A DNA stretch of 64,000 nucleotides from Plastoroseomonas arctica. Lineage in GTDB: Bacteria; Pseudomonadota; Alphaproteobacteria; Acetobacterales; Acetobacteraceae. The position numbers and the translations under genes were made by a program. The DNA is taken from contig NZ_JAAEDH010000002.1 of assembly GCF_018128965.1 (NCBI RefSeq), positions 186,001 through 250,000 of the forward strand. The letters run 5' to 3'. The notes under the pieces were generated by a model. The model saw nothing but the letters and a program-made list of their open reading frames with translations. It did not search any database and was not told where the DNA came from. Below, one piece after another: positions 26,342 through 34,697 of the stretch (positions are counted from its first letter, which is position 1; every line of letters begins with the position of its first letter).

Positions 26342-27169
26342 ATGCACCGCCGCTTCCTTGCCGCAGCCCTGGTCGCCCTGCTGTCCCTGCCCGCTTTGGC
26401 TCAGGAGCGCAGCATCACCATTGCCAGCACCACCAGCACCGAGCAATCCGGCCTGTTCGGCCACCTGCTGCCGATTTTCACGCGCGAGACGGGCATTGCG
26501 GTGCGGGTCGTGGCACTCGGCACCGGACAAGCGCTGGATGTGGGGCGGCGCGGCGATGCCGACCTGGTCTTCGTGCATGACCGGCCGGCCGAGGAACGCT
26601 TCGTGGCCGAAGGTGCGGGCGGTCCGCGCCTGCACGTGATGTTCAATGACTTCGTCCTCATCGGCCCGGCCGCCGACCCGGCCGGCATTGCGGGTCAGCG
26701 CGACACGGCCGAGGCGCTGCGCCGGATCGCCGCCGCGCGCGCGCCCTTCGTCTCGCGCGGGGACCGCTCCGGCACCCATGCGGCGGAGCTGCGGCTGTGG
26801 CAGCAGGCGGGCGTGGATCCTGTCGCCGGGCGCGGCGCCTGGTATCGGGAGGTTGGCCAGGGGATGGGTCCGGCGTTGAACACCGCCGCGGCGCAGGGCG
26901 CCTATATCCTGGCCGATCGCGGCACTTGGCTGGCCTTCCGCAATCGCCAGGATCTCCGGATCGTGGTCGAAGGCGATGCGCGGCTGTTCAACCAGTATGG
27001 CGTGATGCTGGTGAACCCGCAGCGCCACCTGCATGTAAAGGTGGCCGAGGCGCAGCGCTTCATCGACTGGATCGTGGCCCCCGCCGGCCAGGCGGCGATC
27101 GCGGGCTACCAGATCAACGGCGAGCAGCTGTTCTTCCCGAATGCGACCGTGCCGGAGCCGGTGTCCTAG
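26342..27169 (+). CDS. tupA: tungstate-type ABC transporter substrate-binding protein
   Basis: 275 residues. Signal peptide MHRRFLAAALVALLSLPALAQ. Mature opening ITIASTTSTEQSGLFGHLLP contains the TTST...SGL oxyanion-binding signature of TupA; later VFVHDRPAEERFVAEG, MFNDFVLIGPAADPAG, FVSRGDRSGTHAAELRLW and YILADRGTWLAF fit the family. TupA proteins bind tungstate much more tightly than molybdate, but sequence alone does not exclude molybdate. SD GAGGAGAG precedes ATG 26342. The stop overlaps the convergent M23 peptidase gene by 4 nt. Confidence 0.9.
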   Translation: MHRRFLAAALVALLSLPALAQERSITIASTTSTEQSGLFGHLLPIFTRETGIAVRVVALGTGQALDVGRRGDADLVFVHDRPAEERFVAEGAGGPRLHVMFNDFVLIGPAADPAGIAGQRDTAEALRRIAAARAPFVSRGDRSGTHAAELRLWQQAGVDPVAGRGAWYREVGQGMGPALNTAAAQGAYILADRGTWLAFRNRQDLRIVVEGDARLFNQYGVMLVNPQRHLHVKVAEAQRFIDWIVAPAGQAAIAGYQINGEQLFFPNATVPEPVS

Positions 27170-27660
27170 CGCACGCAGGCCGGCAGCGGCAGCAGCGTCG
27201 CGGGGTCCACCCGGACGCCGCCGACCAGCGCCTCGAAATGCAGGTGCGTGCCGTAGGTGACGCCGGTGCGCCCGACGCGGCCGAGCGCCTCGCCCTGCGC
27301 CACGTCGCGCCGGCCCGACGCGATGGTGGGCGCCACTGTGCCGAGATGCGCGTAGCGGGTGGCGAGGCCGCCGGGATGGACCACCTCCACCTCCAGACCC
27401 GCGGCGCCACGACGGCGCACCCAGGCGATGCGCCCGGCGGCGGCGGCGCGCACCCAGGCGCCCGCGGGTGCGGGGATGTCCATGCCGCTGTGTAGCCGCG
27501 ACGCGCGCGGCCCGCCCGGTCCGCGCGCGCCGAAGGGTGAGGAGATGCAGGCGGGCGATAGCGGCGCGACCAGGTTGGGCTGCGCCGCGAGGGGTGTCGC
27601 GAGGAGCATGAGGGCCAGCGCCGTCGGACAAAGGCGCGGTCGAGGGCTGGACCGGGACAT
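27166..27660 (-). CDS. secreted M23 family (LytM) metallopeptidase
   Basis: 164 residues. Signal peptide about 1-26 (CPTALALMLLATPLAAQ). The domain keeps the LytM zinc ligands: H57 and D61 in HSGMDI and H141 in HLHF (H139xH141), with support from YAHLG (H105). These enzymes cut peptide bridges of peptidoglycan; many are active without other domains. Only the catalytic domain is present. Divergent from the hypothetical at 27730. Confidence 0.88.
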   Translation of the reverse strand: MSRSSPRPRLCPTALALMLLATPLAAQPNLVAPLSPACISSPFGARGPGGPRASRLHSGMDIPAPAGAWVRAAAAGRIAWVRRRGAAGLEVEVVHPGGLATRYAHLGTVAPTIASGRRDVAQGEALGRVGRTGVTYGTHLHFEALVGGVRVDPATLLPLPACVR

Positions 27661-27729
27661 TAGCCACCCATACGTCACGACCGCCGATGCCGCACCCCAC
27701 GGATGTGCACGTTCTGAGCAGGAACCGTC

Positions 27730-28308
27730 ATGACCACCTTCGACAGCCGGTTTCCCACCCTGTTCCATGTGACCGACTGCGCCGCGCTCGCTGGCATCAC
27801 GCAGCATGGCCTGATTTCGGCCGAACGCCTGTGCGGGTTGCTTGGCGCCCACGCCGATCTTGGCGAGAACCGCCGTCGCTGGTGCATGCTGGACACGCCG
27901 GTTGGTCGCGCCACCCTGCGACGTCAGGGCATGTCCGATGCTGCGCTGCGGTCCCGGCTCGACCCTAGCATCACGCTCGATGCCTGGCGCCGCTTCATCA
28001 ACGCCCAGGTCTTCCTGTTCCCGACGCGAAAGGCGGCGCTCGATCTCCTAAGGGCCGAGCCTGCGCGCGCGCAGACGATCATCGCCTTCACCACATCGGC
28101 GCTGCGGCAGGCCGGATGCGTTTTGCGCTTCTGCCGTTTTAACAACGGCTTCATCGATCGGAGCCCGCCCGATGGACGCCGGCTGCGCCATTACGAGGAT
28201 TACCGGCTCACCGATGGTTGGGCTCCGCGCACACCGATCCATGAAATCGTCATCGAGGGTGGCATCCCTCCAACCGTCCGGTTCGACGTGACCATCCCAC
28301 CAGAGTAA
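27730..28308 (+). CDS. hypothetical protein with ADP-ribosyltransferase-like N-terminus (DUF7002-like)
   Basis: 192 residues, no signal peptide. LFHVTDCAALAGITQHGL at about residues 11-28 resembles the opening strand-helix of small ART-fold proteins and 2'-phosphotransferases (H-T/D then I...GL). INAQVFLFPTRKAALDLL and HEIVIEGGIPP could be later core strands; arginine and histidine residues are frequent. I recall a family DUF7002 of this size and wording, but this is not verified. ATG 27730 has AGGAA 6 nt upstream. Single gene between the M23 peptidase (divergent) and the acyl-CoA ligase operon. Function unknown. Confidence 0.7.
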   Translation: MTTFDSRFPTLFHVTDCAALAGITQHGLISAERLCGLLGAHADLGENRRRWCMLDTPVGRATLRRQGMSDAALRSRLDPSITLDAWRRFINAQVFLFPTRKAALDLLRAEPARAQTIIAFTTSALRQAGCVLRFCRFNNGFIDRSPPDGRRLRHYEDYRLTDGWAPRTPIHEIVIEGGIPPTVRFDVTIPPE

Positions 28309-28383
28309 CCATTGGCGAGTCCTGATCTTGCGCCTCCCCCCGTTTCCGCGATGATCCGGAAAATACCCGAGGAACCCGCCCCC

Positions 28384-29901
28384 ATGTCCGCCAACACCGT
28401 CACCGCGCTCCTCGCCGCCGGCGCCGCCGATGCCGCCGCAATCCGCGCCCCGGAAGGCCGCGCCGCGCTCACCTATGCCGGGCTGCGCGCGCTGACGGGG
28501 CAGACCGGCGCCTGGCTGAACGCGCATGGCATCGGCCGGCAGGACCGTGTCGCGATCGTGCTGCCGAACGGGCCGGAGATGGCGACGGCCTTCCTCTCCA
28601 TCGCGGCCTACGCCACCACCGCGCCGCTCAACCCGGCTTATCGGGCGGAAGAGTTCGAATTCTACATCGCCGACCTCAAGGCCCGCGCGCTGGTCGTCGC
28701 CGCCGGCCACGAGACCCCGGCGCGGGAAGCTGCCGCGCGCCTGGGCGTGCCCGTCGTGGAGCTCACGGCAGGGCCGGAGGCGGGCGCCTTCACGCTTGCG
28801 GGCGGCACGCCGGGCGCGGCCGCGCTGCCCGGTCCCGCGGAGCCGGGCGACATCGCGCTCGTGCTGCACACCTCCGGCACCACGGCGCGGCCCAAAATCG
28901 TGCCGCTGACGCAGACCAACATCACCGCCTCCGCGCGGCATATCGGCGAGACGCTGGCGCTGTCGCCCGCCGATGCCTGCCTGAACGTGATGCCGCTGTT
29001 CCATATCCACGGCCTGATCGCGGCGGTGCTGTCCTCCATCGCGGCCGGGGGTGCGGTGGTCTGCACGCCAGGGTTCGACGCGCTGAAGTTCTTCCGCTGG
29101 CTCGATGAGGAAGCGCCGAGCTGGTACACGGCGGTGCCGACGATGCACCAGACCATCCTCGCGCGCGCGCCACGCAATGCGGAGGTGATCGTGCGCCGGC
29201 GGCTGCGCTTCATCCGCTCATCCTCCGCCTCGATGCCCGGCCCCGTGATGCGCCAGATGGAGGAGGTGTTCGGCTGCCCGCTGGTCGAGAGCTATGGCAT
29301 GACCGAGGCCGCGCACCAGATGGCGTCCAACCCGCTCGCGGGGCCGCGCAAGCCTGGCCTCGTCGGAATCGCCGCCGGGCCGGAGGTCGGCATCATGGCC
29401 GATGACGGCACGCTGCTGCCGCAGGGCGAGATCGGCGAGGTGGTGATCCGTGGCCCGAACGTGACGCTCGGCTACGAGGCCAATCCGGATGCGAACGCGA
29501 AGGCATTTTACCAGGGTTGGTTCCGCACCGGCGACCAGGGGCTATTGGACGAGGATGGCTTCCTGCTGCTGACAGGGCGCCTGAAGGAAATCATCAACCG
29601 CGGCGGCGAGAAGGTGTCCCCCCTCGAGGTCGACGGCATCCTCAGCGATCATCCGGCGGTCGCGCAGTGCCTCACCTTTGCCATCCCGCACGACAAGCTC
29701 GGCGAGGAGGTCGGCGCGGCGGTGGTGCTGCGCGACGGTCACGCGCCGAGCGAGCGCGAGCTGCGCGATTTCGCCTCAAAATACCTGGCCGATTTCAAGG
29801 TGCCGAAGACCATCGTGTTCCTTGCCGAAATTCCCAAGGGGGCGACGGGCAAGCTCATGCGCATCGGTCTGGCCGAAAAGCTGGGCCTCGCGTCGCGATG
29901 A
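28384..29901 (+). CDS. AMP-dependent acyl-CoA ligase
   Basis: 505 residues, ANL superfamily. P-loop LVLHTSGTTARPKIVPLT, AMP-binding SYGMTEAAHQM, A7 GWFRTGDQGLLDEDGFLLLTG, A8 RLKEIINRGGEKVSPLEVD, and the catalytic Lys in PKGATGKLMR. The substrate pocket is not diagnostic; sequences of this wording include oxalyl-CoA and short carboxylate ligases. ATG 28384 is preferred; in-frame ATG 28351 and 28312 lie upstream. First gene of an operon with two VOC proteins and a ketopantoate reductase-like enzyme; coupled to the next gene by ATGA. Confidence 0.9.
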   Translation: MSANTVTALLAAGAADAAAIRAPEGRAALTYAGLRALTGQTGAWLNAHGIGRQDRVAIVLPNGPEMATAFLSIAAYATTAPLNPAYRAEEFEFYIADLKARALVVAAGHETPAREAAARLGVPVVELTAGPEAGAFTLAGGTPGAAALPGPAEPGDIALVLHTSGTTARPKIVPLTQTNITASARHIGETLALSPADACLNVMPLFHIHGLIAAVLSSIAAGGAVVCTPGFDALKFFRWLDEEAPSWYTAVPTMHQTILARAPRNAEVIVRRRLRFIRSSSASMPGPVMRQMEEVFGCPLVESYGMTEAAHQMASNPLAGPRKPGLVGIAAGPEVGIMADDGTLLPQGEIGEVVIRGPNVTLGYEANPDANAKAFYQGWFRTGDQGLLDEDGFLLLTGRLKEIINRGGEKVSPLEVDGILSDHPAVAQCLTFAIPHDKLGEEVGAAVVLRDGHAPSERELRDFASKYLADFKVPKTIVFLAEIPKGATGKLMRIGLAEKLGLASR

Positions 29902-30256
29902 GCGTGCGCGCCATCGTCGCTCAGCTGCGCGCAACCGACCGCGAAGCCTCGATCCGCTTCTACACGCAGCGCATGGGCTGGGCGCTCGCCTGGCGCTTCG
30001 GCGATGGGTATGCGGCAATCGAGGCGGCGGGGCAGATGGTGCACATCAAGCACGTCGCGGAACCCGGTCCCAGCATCAAGCAAGTCGCCGCGGCAGTCAT
30101 TTCCATCTCTACGTCTCCGTCGATGATCTCGATGCGATCGCCGCGCGCAACGTCGCGATCGTCGAGCCGCCGCACGACACGCCCTGGGGCATGCGCGAGA
30201 TGATCGCGACCGACGACCAGGGGCACATCCTCTATTTCGGGCAGCAACGGTCATGA
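29898..30256 (+). pseudogene. VOC (glyoxalase-like) protein with one-base frameshift
   Basis: The frame from ATG 29898 gives a normal VOC start (VAQLRATDREASIRFYTQRMG, AAIEAAGQMVHIKHV) and then degenerates near 30085. The other half (HFHLYVSVDDLDAIAARN, WGMREMIATDDQGHILYFG) continues in the -1 frame to TGA 30256. Restoring one base near 30085-30093, for instance a C in GTCGCCGCGG, joins both into 119 residues with HxH/E metal residues in place. Both gene ends keep exact ATGA overlaps with neighbours, so the gene is either freshly broken or a sequencing/assembly error hides an intact gene. Confidence 0.85.
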
Positions 30257-31236
30257 AGCTTTGTGTGTTCGGCGCCGGCGCGATCGGCGGGCTGATGGCG
30301 GCAAAGCTCGCGGCGAAGGGCGACGTGGAGGTCACCGTCATCGCGCGCGGCCCGCACCTCGCGGCGATGCAGGAAAACGGCCTGACCCTGCGCTCCGAGG
30401 GGCAAGAGATCGTGACCCATCCGCGCTGCGTCGCAACGGCGGAGGAGGCCGGGCCGCAGGATTATGTGCTGATCACGCTCAAGGCGCATGCGCTGCCCGG
30501 TGCTGCGCCGCAGATGCAGGGGCTGATCGGGCCGGAGACCGCGATCGTGAGCGCGGTCAACGGCATCCCGTGGTGGTATTTCCACGCTCATCCCGGCCCC
30601 CATGCGGGGCATCGCCTGCACAGCGTCGATCCCGATGGCACGGTGTGGTCGCTGCTCCCGCCCGAGCGTGCCATCGGCTGCATCGTCTATCCCGCGGCCG
30701 ACGTGCCGGAACCCGGCGTGATCGAGCACACCTATGGCGACCGGTTCACGCTGGGCGAGCCCGATGGCACCCGAACGCCGCGCATCGTGGCGCTCTCCGA
30801 GGCGCTGATCGCCGCCGGCTTCAAGGCGCCAATCCGCCCAAAGATCCGCGACGAGATGTGGGTGAAGCTCTGGGGCAACCTCGCCTTCAACCCGATCAGC
30901 GCGCTCACCGGCGCCACGCTCGACGTGCTCACCGCCGATCCCGGCCAGCGCGGCGTCGCGCGCGCGATGATGATCGAGGCGCAGGCGATCGGCGAGGCGC
31001 TGGGCATTCGCTTCGGCGTCGATGTGGACAAGCGCATCGCTGGTGCCGCCGAGGTGGGCGCGCACAAGACCTCGATGCTGCAGGACCTCGAGCGCGGGCG
31101 CCCGATGGAGATTGATGCGCTGCTCGGCGTCGTGATCGAACTGGCCGAGCTCACCGGTCTGTCGGCGCCGATCTGCGCCGCGACACTTGCTCTGGTGCGC
31201 GCGCGCGCCCGCACCGCCGGCTGCTACGGAGGCTGA
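30253..31236 (+). CDS. 2-dehydropantoate 2-reductase family (PanE-like) protein
   Basis: 327 residues. N-terminal Rossmann fold with MKLCVFGAGAIGGLMAAKLA (GxGxxG) and VTVIARGPHLAAMQENGL, NADP-type; catalytic region ITLKAHALP (Lys), VNGIPWWYFH, and C-terminal helical domain with DEMWVKLWGNLAFNPISALTGA (Lys, Asn, Ser conserved) and HKTSMLQDLERGRPMEIDAL (substrate-binding SM.QD...GR..E). Several paralogues exist in such genomes and many act on other 2-oxo acids; being in an acyl-CoA ligase operon, it need not be the pantothenate enzyme. Confidence 0.88.
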   Translation: MKLCVFGAGAIGGLMAAKLAAKGDVEVTVIARGPHLAAMQENGLTLRSEGQEIVTHPRCVATAEEAGPQDYVLITLKAHALPGAAPQMQGLIGPETAIVSAVNGIPWWYFHAHPGPHAGHRLHSVDPDGTVWSLLPPERAIGCIVYPAADVPEPGVIEHTYGDRFTLGEPDGTRTPRIVALSEALIAAGFKAPIRPKIRDEMWVKLWGNLAFNPISALTGATLDVLTADPGQRGVARAMMIEAQAIGEALGIRFGVDVDKRIAGAAEVGAHKTSMLQDLERGRPMEIDALLGVVIELAELTGLSAPICAATLALVRARARTAGCYGG

Positions 31237-31240
31237 TGCC

Positions 31241-31642
31241 ATGACGCAAAAAGTGTTCATCAACCTGCCGGTCACCGACCTGCCGCGCGCGACGGCCTTC
31301 TACAATGCGCTCGGATTTCCGACCAATCCGCAATTCTCCAACGAGATGGCGAGCAGCATCGTGCTGTCCGAGCACAACTACATCATGCTGCTGACGCATC
31401 CCTTCTTCGCCGGCTTCACGCCCAAGCCAATCGCGGACGCGCACCAGGTGAGCGAGGTGCTGCTGGCCCTGGATTGCGAAAGCCGCGAGGCGGTGGATGC
31501 GATGGTCGACAAGGCGCTGGCCGCCGGCGGCGCGACCTATGCCGAGGCGAAGGACATGGGCTTCATGTACAGCCACGGATTTGCGGACCCCGACGGGCAC
31601 ATCATCGAGGTGTTCTGGATGCCCGGGCCGCCGCCGGGCTGA
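31241..31642 (+). CDS. VOC family protein
   Basis: 133 residues, two beta-alpha-beta-beta-beta motifs. MTQKVFINLPVTDLPRATAFY and GFMYSHGFADPDGHIIEVFWM are the typical YaeR/PhnB-like start and end, with metal-site Glu in IIEVFW. Substrate unknown. Last gene of the acyl-CoA ligase operon, 4 bp after the PanE-like stop, and convergent with the FAH-family gene 3 bp away. Confidence 0.88.
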   Translation: MTQKVFINLPVTDLPRATAFYNALGFPTNPQFSNEMASSIVLSEHNYIMLLTHPFFAGFTPKPIADAHQVSEVLLALDCESREAVDAMVDKALAAGGATYAEAKDMGFMYSHGFADPDGHIIEVFWMPGPPPG

Positions 31643-31645
31643 CCG

Positions 31646-32422
31646 TCACGCCGCCGCTTCGAAGCGGTTGCGCAGCGTGCCGATACCGTCGATGGAGACT
31701 TCCACCACGCTGCCGGGCTTCATCGACACCGCACCCAGCGATGTGCCGCAGGCGATGACGTCGCCGGCTTCCAGCGCCATCTCGCGCGAGATGAGCGCGA
31801 TGATGCGCGCAGGCCGAATGATCATGTCCGCCAGCGGATAATCCTGCCGAACGCGCCCATTGATGGCGACGCGCACCCGCGCGGTCAGCCAATCGAGATT
31901 CGTCGCGATCCCCGGCCCAAGCGGCCCGAATGTCTCGCAGCCCTTGGCGCGCGCCCATTGCGGAAAAGACGCGTCCTCGGTCAGCAGGTCGAGCGCGGTG
32001 ACGTCGTTCACGCAGGTGTAGCCGAAGATGGCGCGCTCGGCGTTCGCCTCGTCCACGCCGGCGCAGCGCGCGCCGATGACGACGCCGAGCTCACCCTCGT
32101 AGACCACGCGGCCGGCGTAGCTGGCGGGCGGGCGGATCGTAGCCTCCGGCCCGACGACGCAGCCGGGGTTCTTCAGGAACCACAGCGGCACGGCAGGCGT
32201 CGCGAGACCGTTCTTCGCGGCCGCCTCGTGGAAATTGTTCCACAGGCCGACGAAGCGGCGGGGCCGCGCGGGTGCCAGCAGCGCCACATCCGCGAGCGGC
32301 ACCTGCTCGCCGGTCGGCGCCGCTTCGGCGAAGAGGTCCCCGGTATGCGCGGCGATGGTGTCGTCGTCGAGCACGCCGAAGCCGTCCGCGCCGTCGCGCC
32401 GATACCGCACCCAGATCGCCAT
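31646..32422 (-). CDS. fumarylacetoacetate hydrolase family protein
   Basis: 258 residues. N-terminal short domain then FAH catalytic domain: FVGLWNNFHEAAAKNG, YEGELGVVIGARCAGVDEANA (acidic metal ligands E-x-E), GYTCVNDVTALDLLTED, GCETFGPLGPGI and VIACGTSLGAVSMKPGSVVEV. FAH-fold enzymes cleave or hydrate acylpyruvates and hydroxyheptadienedioates. ATG 32422 has GGGAG 7 nt upstream and is preferred over ATG 32458. Confidence 0.9.
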   Translation of the reverse strand: MAIWVRYRRDGADGFGVLDDDTIAAHTGDLFAEAAPTGEQVPLADVALLAPARPRRFVGLWNNFHEAAAKNGLATPAVPLWFLKNPGCVVGPEATIRPPASYAGRVVYEGELGVVIGARCAGVDEANAERAIFGYTCVNDVTALDLLTEDASFPQWARAKGCETFGPLGPGIATNLDWLTARVRVAINGRVRQDYPLADMIIRPARIIALISREMALEAGDVIACGTSLGAVSMKPGSVVEVSIDGIGTLRNRFEAAA

Positions 32423-32479
32423 GCCGCACTCCCGTTCTTCACTATCGAGAATACACATATGCTGCGGCGCCGCGAGGAC

Positions 32480-33394
32480 TCAGCCCGCGAGCGTGGTGGC
32501 CTCGTCGCGCAGCATGATTTCCACCTCGGCCGCCGGCAGCCGCGCGAGCGAGGGCAGATCCAGGCCGCGCCGCTCCGCCAGGCGCGCGGCGATGGCGAAG
32601 CCCAGCGCATAGCCGCTACGTGCAGGGATATCGCGCACATAGCCGTAGCTGAGATAGCGCGCCCGCGCCTCGCCGCCCGTCGCGCCGAGCAGCGGCAGCA
32701 CCTCCCGCGCGACGCGGCGCAGCAGGCCCGCGTCAATCGCGGCGAGCGCCGCGTCGCCCAACAGCACCTCCTGGCGCGAGGCCCCGGGATGCAGCATCGC
32801 GCAGGCCTGCACCGCCAGGCCTTCCTTCCAGATGCCGAGCCACAACGGGTCGCCGCCGGGCAGCACCAGGGAGGGATTCACCTGGTGGTGGTAGAGGTGG
32901 AAGGATTCATGGTCGAGCAGGATCGCGAGGTCAGCGTTCTGGCCATGCACACGCACCACGCTGTCGGGGCCGATGAACAGCGCCGGGCCGTCGGGCAGGA
33001 CGCGCACCCGCGCATCGAACCAGAAGAAGGAGGGCAGCACCGTCACCGAGGCCGGCGCGGCGTCCGGCAGCGCCAGCGCGAAGCGCGCCGCATGCGCGCG
33101 CCATCGCGAAGGGAAGGCCAGCGACAGGCGCCGCACCTCTGGCGCCATCGGCATGAAGGCGACGAGCCACTGGGCGAGGTCGACGCGGCCGATCCCCGCC
33201 GCGCGATAGGCGGCGATCTGCGGGACGAAGAACGCGTCCCTGATCGCGAGCGCGTGGGCATTGGTGTCGGCCGCCGCGTGCCGGTCGAACACGTCCCAGA
33301 AGACGGGCATCAGGTCCTGCATCGCCGCACCCTGCGCCATGGCGCGCGTTGTGCAGAGCGCGCCGGCGACGGCGATGAATGCGCGTCGCCTCAT
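32480..33394 (-). CDS. predicted secreted zinc-metalloprotease-like protein (HExxH)
   Basis: 304 residues. Signal peptide about 1-21 (MRRRAFIAVAGALCTTRAMAQ). HESFH at 162-166 is an HExxH site, and E191 in WKEGLAVQ, 25 residues later, is placed as a third ligand as in gluzincins and DUF2268-type proteins (EGLA wording). The rest is not recognised. Starts 5 bp after the folC stop, so probably co-transcribed with the housekeeping block. Confidence 0.72.
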   Translation of the reverse strand: MRRRAFIAVAGALCTTRAMAQGAAMQDLMPVFWDVFDRHAAADTNAHALAIRDAFFVPQIAAYRAAGIGRVDLAQWLVAFMPMAPEVRRLSLAFPSRWRAHAARFALALPDAAPASVTVLPSFFWFDARVRVLPDGPALFIGPDSVVRVHGQNADLAILLDHESFHLYHHQVNPSLVLPGGDPLWLGIWKEGLAVQACAMLHPGASRQEVLLGDAALAAIDAGLLRRVAREVLPLLGATGGEARARYLSYGYVRDIPARSGYALGFAIAARLAERRGLDLPSLARLPAAEVEIMLRDEATTLAG

Positions 33395-33398
33395 CGGT

Positions 33399-34691
33399 TC
33401 AGGCGAGCGCCAGCGGGGCCGTCTGCGCATCATCCTTCAACACCTCGCCGGCGAGATAGAGGCTGCCGCAGATCAGCACGCGCCCAGGCGGGCCGGCGAT
33501 GCGCGCCAGCGCATCGGCGATGCGCGGACCCGCCTGCGCAACGCCGCCCGAAGCCGCGACGATATCCTCGACCGGCATCGCGAGGTGCTGCCCGGGTTCG
33601 GCCACGGCGTAGATCGCGTCCGCGAGGCCGAGCAGCGGGTGCAGGAACTCCCCGCTCGCCTTGCCCTTCTTCATGCCGACGACGAGGTGCAGCGGCCTGT
33701 CGCGCCAGGCCGGCAGATGCCCGGCGAGCGCCTGGCCCGCCCCGGCATTGTGTCCGCCATCCAGCCACAGCTCCCACCCCGGCGGCAGCATGTGCGCGAG
33801 CGCCCCGTGCAGCCGCTGCAGCCGCGCGGGCCAGGTAGCCGAGGCGATCCCGCGCGCGATCTCGACCTGCGTCAGCCAGGGCGGGTCCCAGGCACGCAGG
33901 GCCGTGATGGCAATGCCGGCATTTTCGAACTGGTGCGGACCGGGCAGCGCGGGCGCGGGCAGGTCCAGAGTGGCGCGCGCGTCGCGATAGCGCATCCCAC
34001 CATTATGGGGTTCCGCGCTCCACGCGCTGCCGCGCGCGAGCACCGGCGCGTCCTGTGCCGCCGCGACCTCCGCGACCACGGCGGCGGCGTCCGGCGCATG
34101 CAGCGCGGTGGCGCAGGGCACGCCGGGCTTGATGATGCCCGCCTTCTCGAAGGCGATGGCTGCGAGCGTGTCGCCGAGAAATTCCATGTGGTCCATGGAC
34201 AGGCTGGTGATGGCGGTCGCGACCGGCGTGTCGATGACGTTGGTCGCGTCGTAGCGACCGCCGAGGCCGACTTCGAGGATCAGCAGATCCGCCGGCACCT
34301 CCGCGAAAAGCCAGAAGGCGGCGGCGGTGGTGATCTCGAAGATCGTGATCGGCGCGCCGGCATTCACCCGTTCCGCCAGCTCGAAGGCGTCGCTCAGTGC
34401 GGTCTCGCTCACCAGCTCACCAGCGAGCCGGATGCGCTCGGCGAAACGGACCAGATGCGGGGAGGTGAAGACGTGCACGCGCAGGCCTGCCGCCTCCGCG
34501 ATGGCGCGGAGGAAGGCGCAGGTGCTGCCCTTGCCGTTGGTGCCGGCGACATGGATCACAGGCGGCAGTCGCCGCTCCGGGTGACCGAGTGCCGCGAGCA
34601 CGCCCCACATCCGGTTCAGGCTGAGGTCGATCAGCCGCGGATGCAGCGCGTGAAGTCGCTCAAGGATGGCCTCGCTGCGGCCCTGGGTCAT
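33399..34691 (-). CDS. folC: bifunctional folylpolyglutamate synthase/dihydrofolate synthase
   Basis: 430 residues, Mur ligase-like. P-loop VAGTNGKGSTCAFLRAI, then VGLGGRYDATNVIDTPVATAITSLSMDHMEFLG (Mg-binding), FEKAGIIKPGVPCATA and C-terminal domain LHLVVGMKKGKASGEFLHPL. Adds glutamate to dihydropteroate and to folates. Starts 6 bp after the accD stop. accD-folC adjacency is common in proteobacteria. Confidence 0.94.
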   Translation of the reverse strand: MTQGRSEAILERLHALHPRLIDLSLNRMWGVLAALGHPERRLPPVIHVAGTNGKGSTCAFLRAIAEAAGLRVHVFTSPHLVRFAERIRLAGELVSETALSDAFELAERVNAGAPITIFEITTAAAFWLFAEVPADLLILEVGLGGRYDATNVIDTPVATAITSLSMDHMEFLGDTLAAIAFEKAGIIKPGVPCATALHAPDAAAVVAEVAAAQDAPVLARGSAWSAEPHNGGMRYRDARATLDLPAPALPGPHQFENAGIAITALRAWDPPWLTQVEIARGIASATWPARLQRLHGALAHMLPPGWELWLDGGHNAGAGQALAGHLPAWRDRPLHLVVGMKKGKASGEFLHPLLGLADAIYAVAEPGQHLAMPVEDIVAASGGVAQAGPRIADALARIAGPPGRVLICGSLYLAGEVLKDDAQTAPLALA

Positions 34692-34697
34692 GGCGCG

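Noticed and set aside
30060-30100. Programmed ribosomal frameshift in the VOC gene
   Set aside because: No slippery heptamer or downstream structure is visible; a single missing base is simpler.
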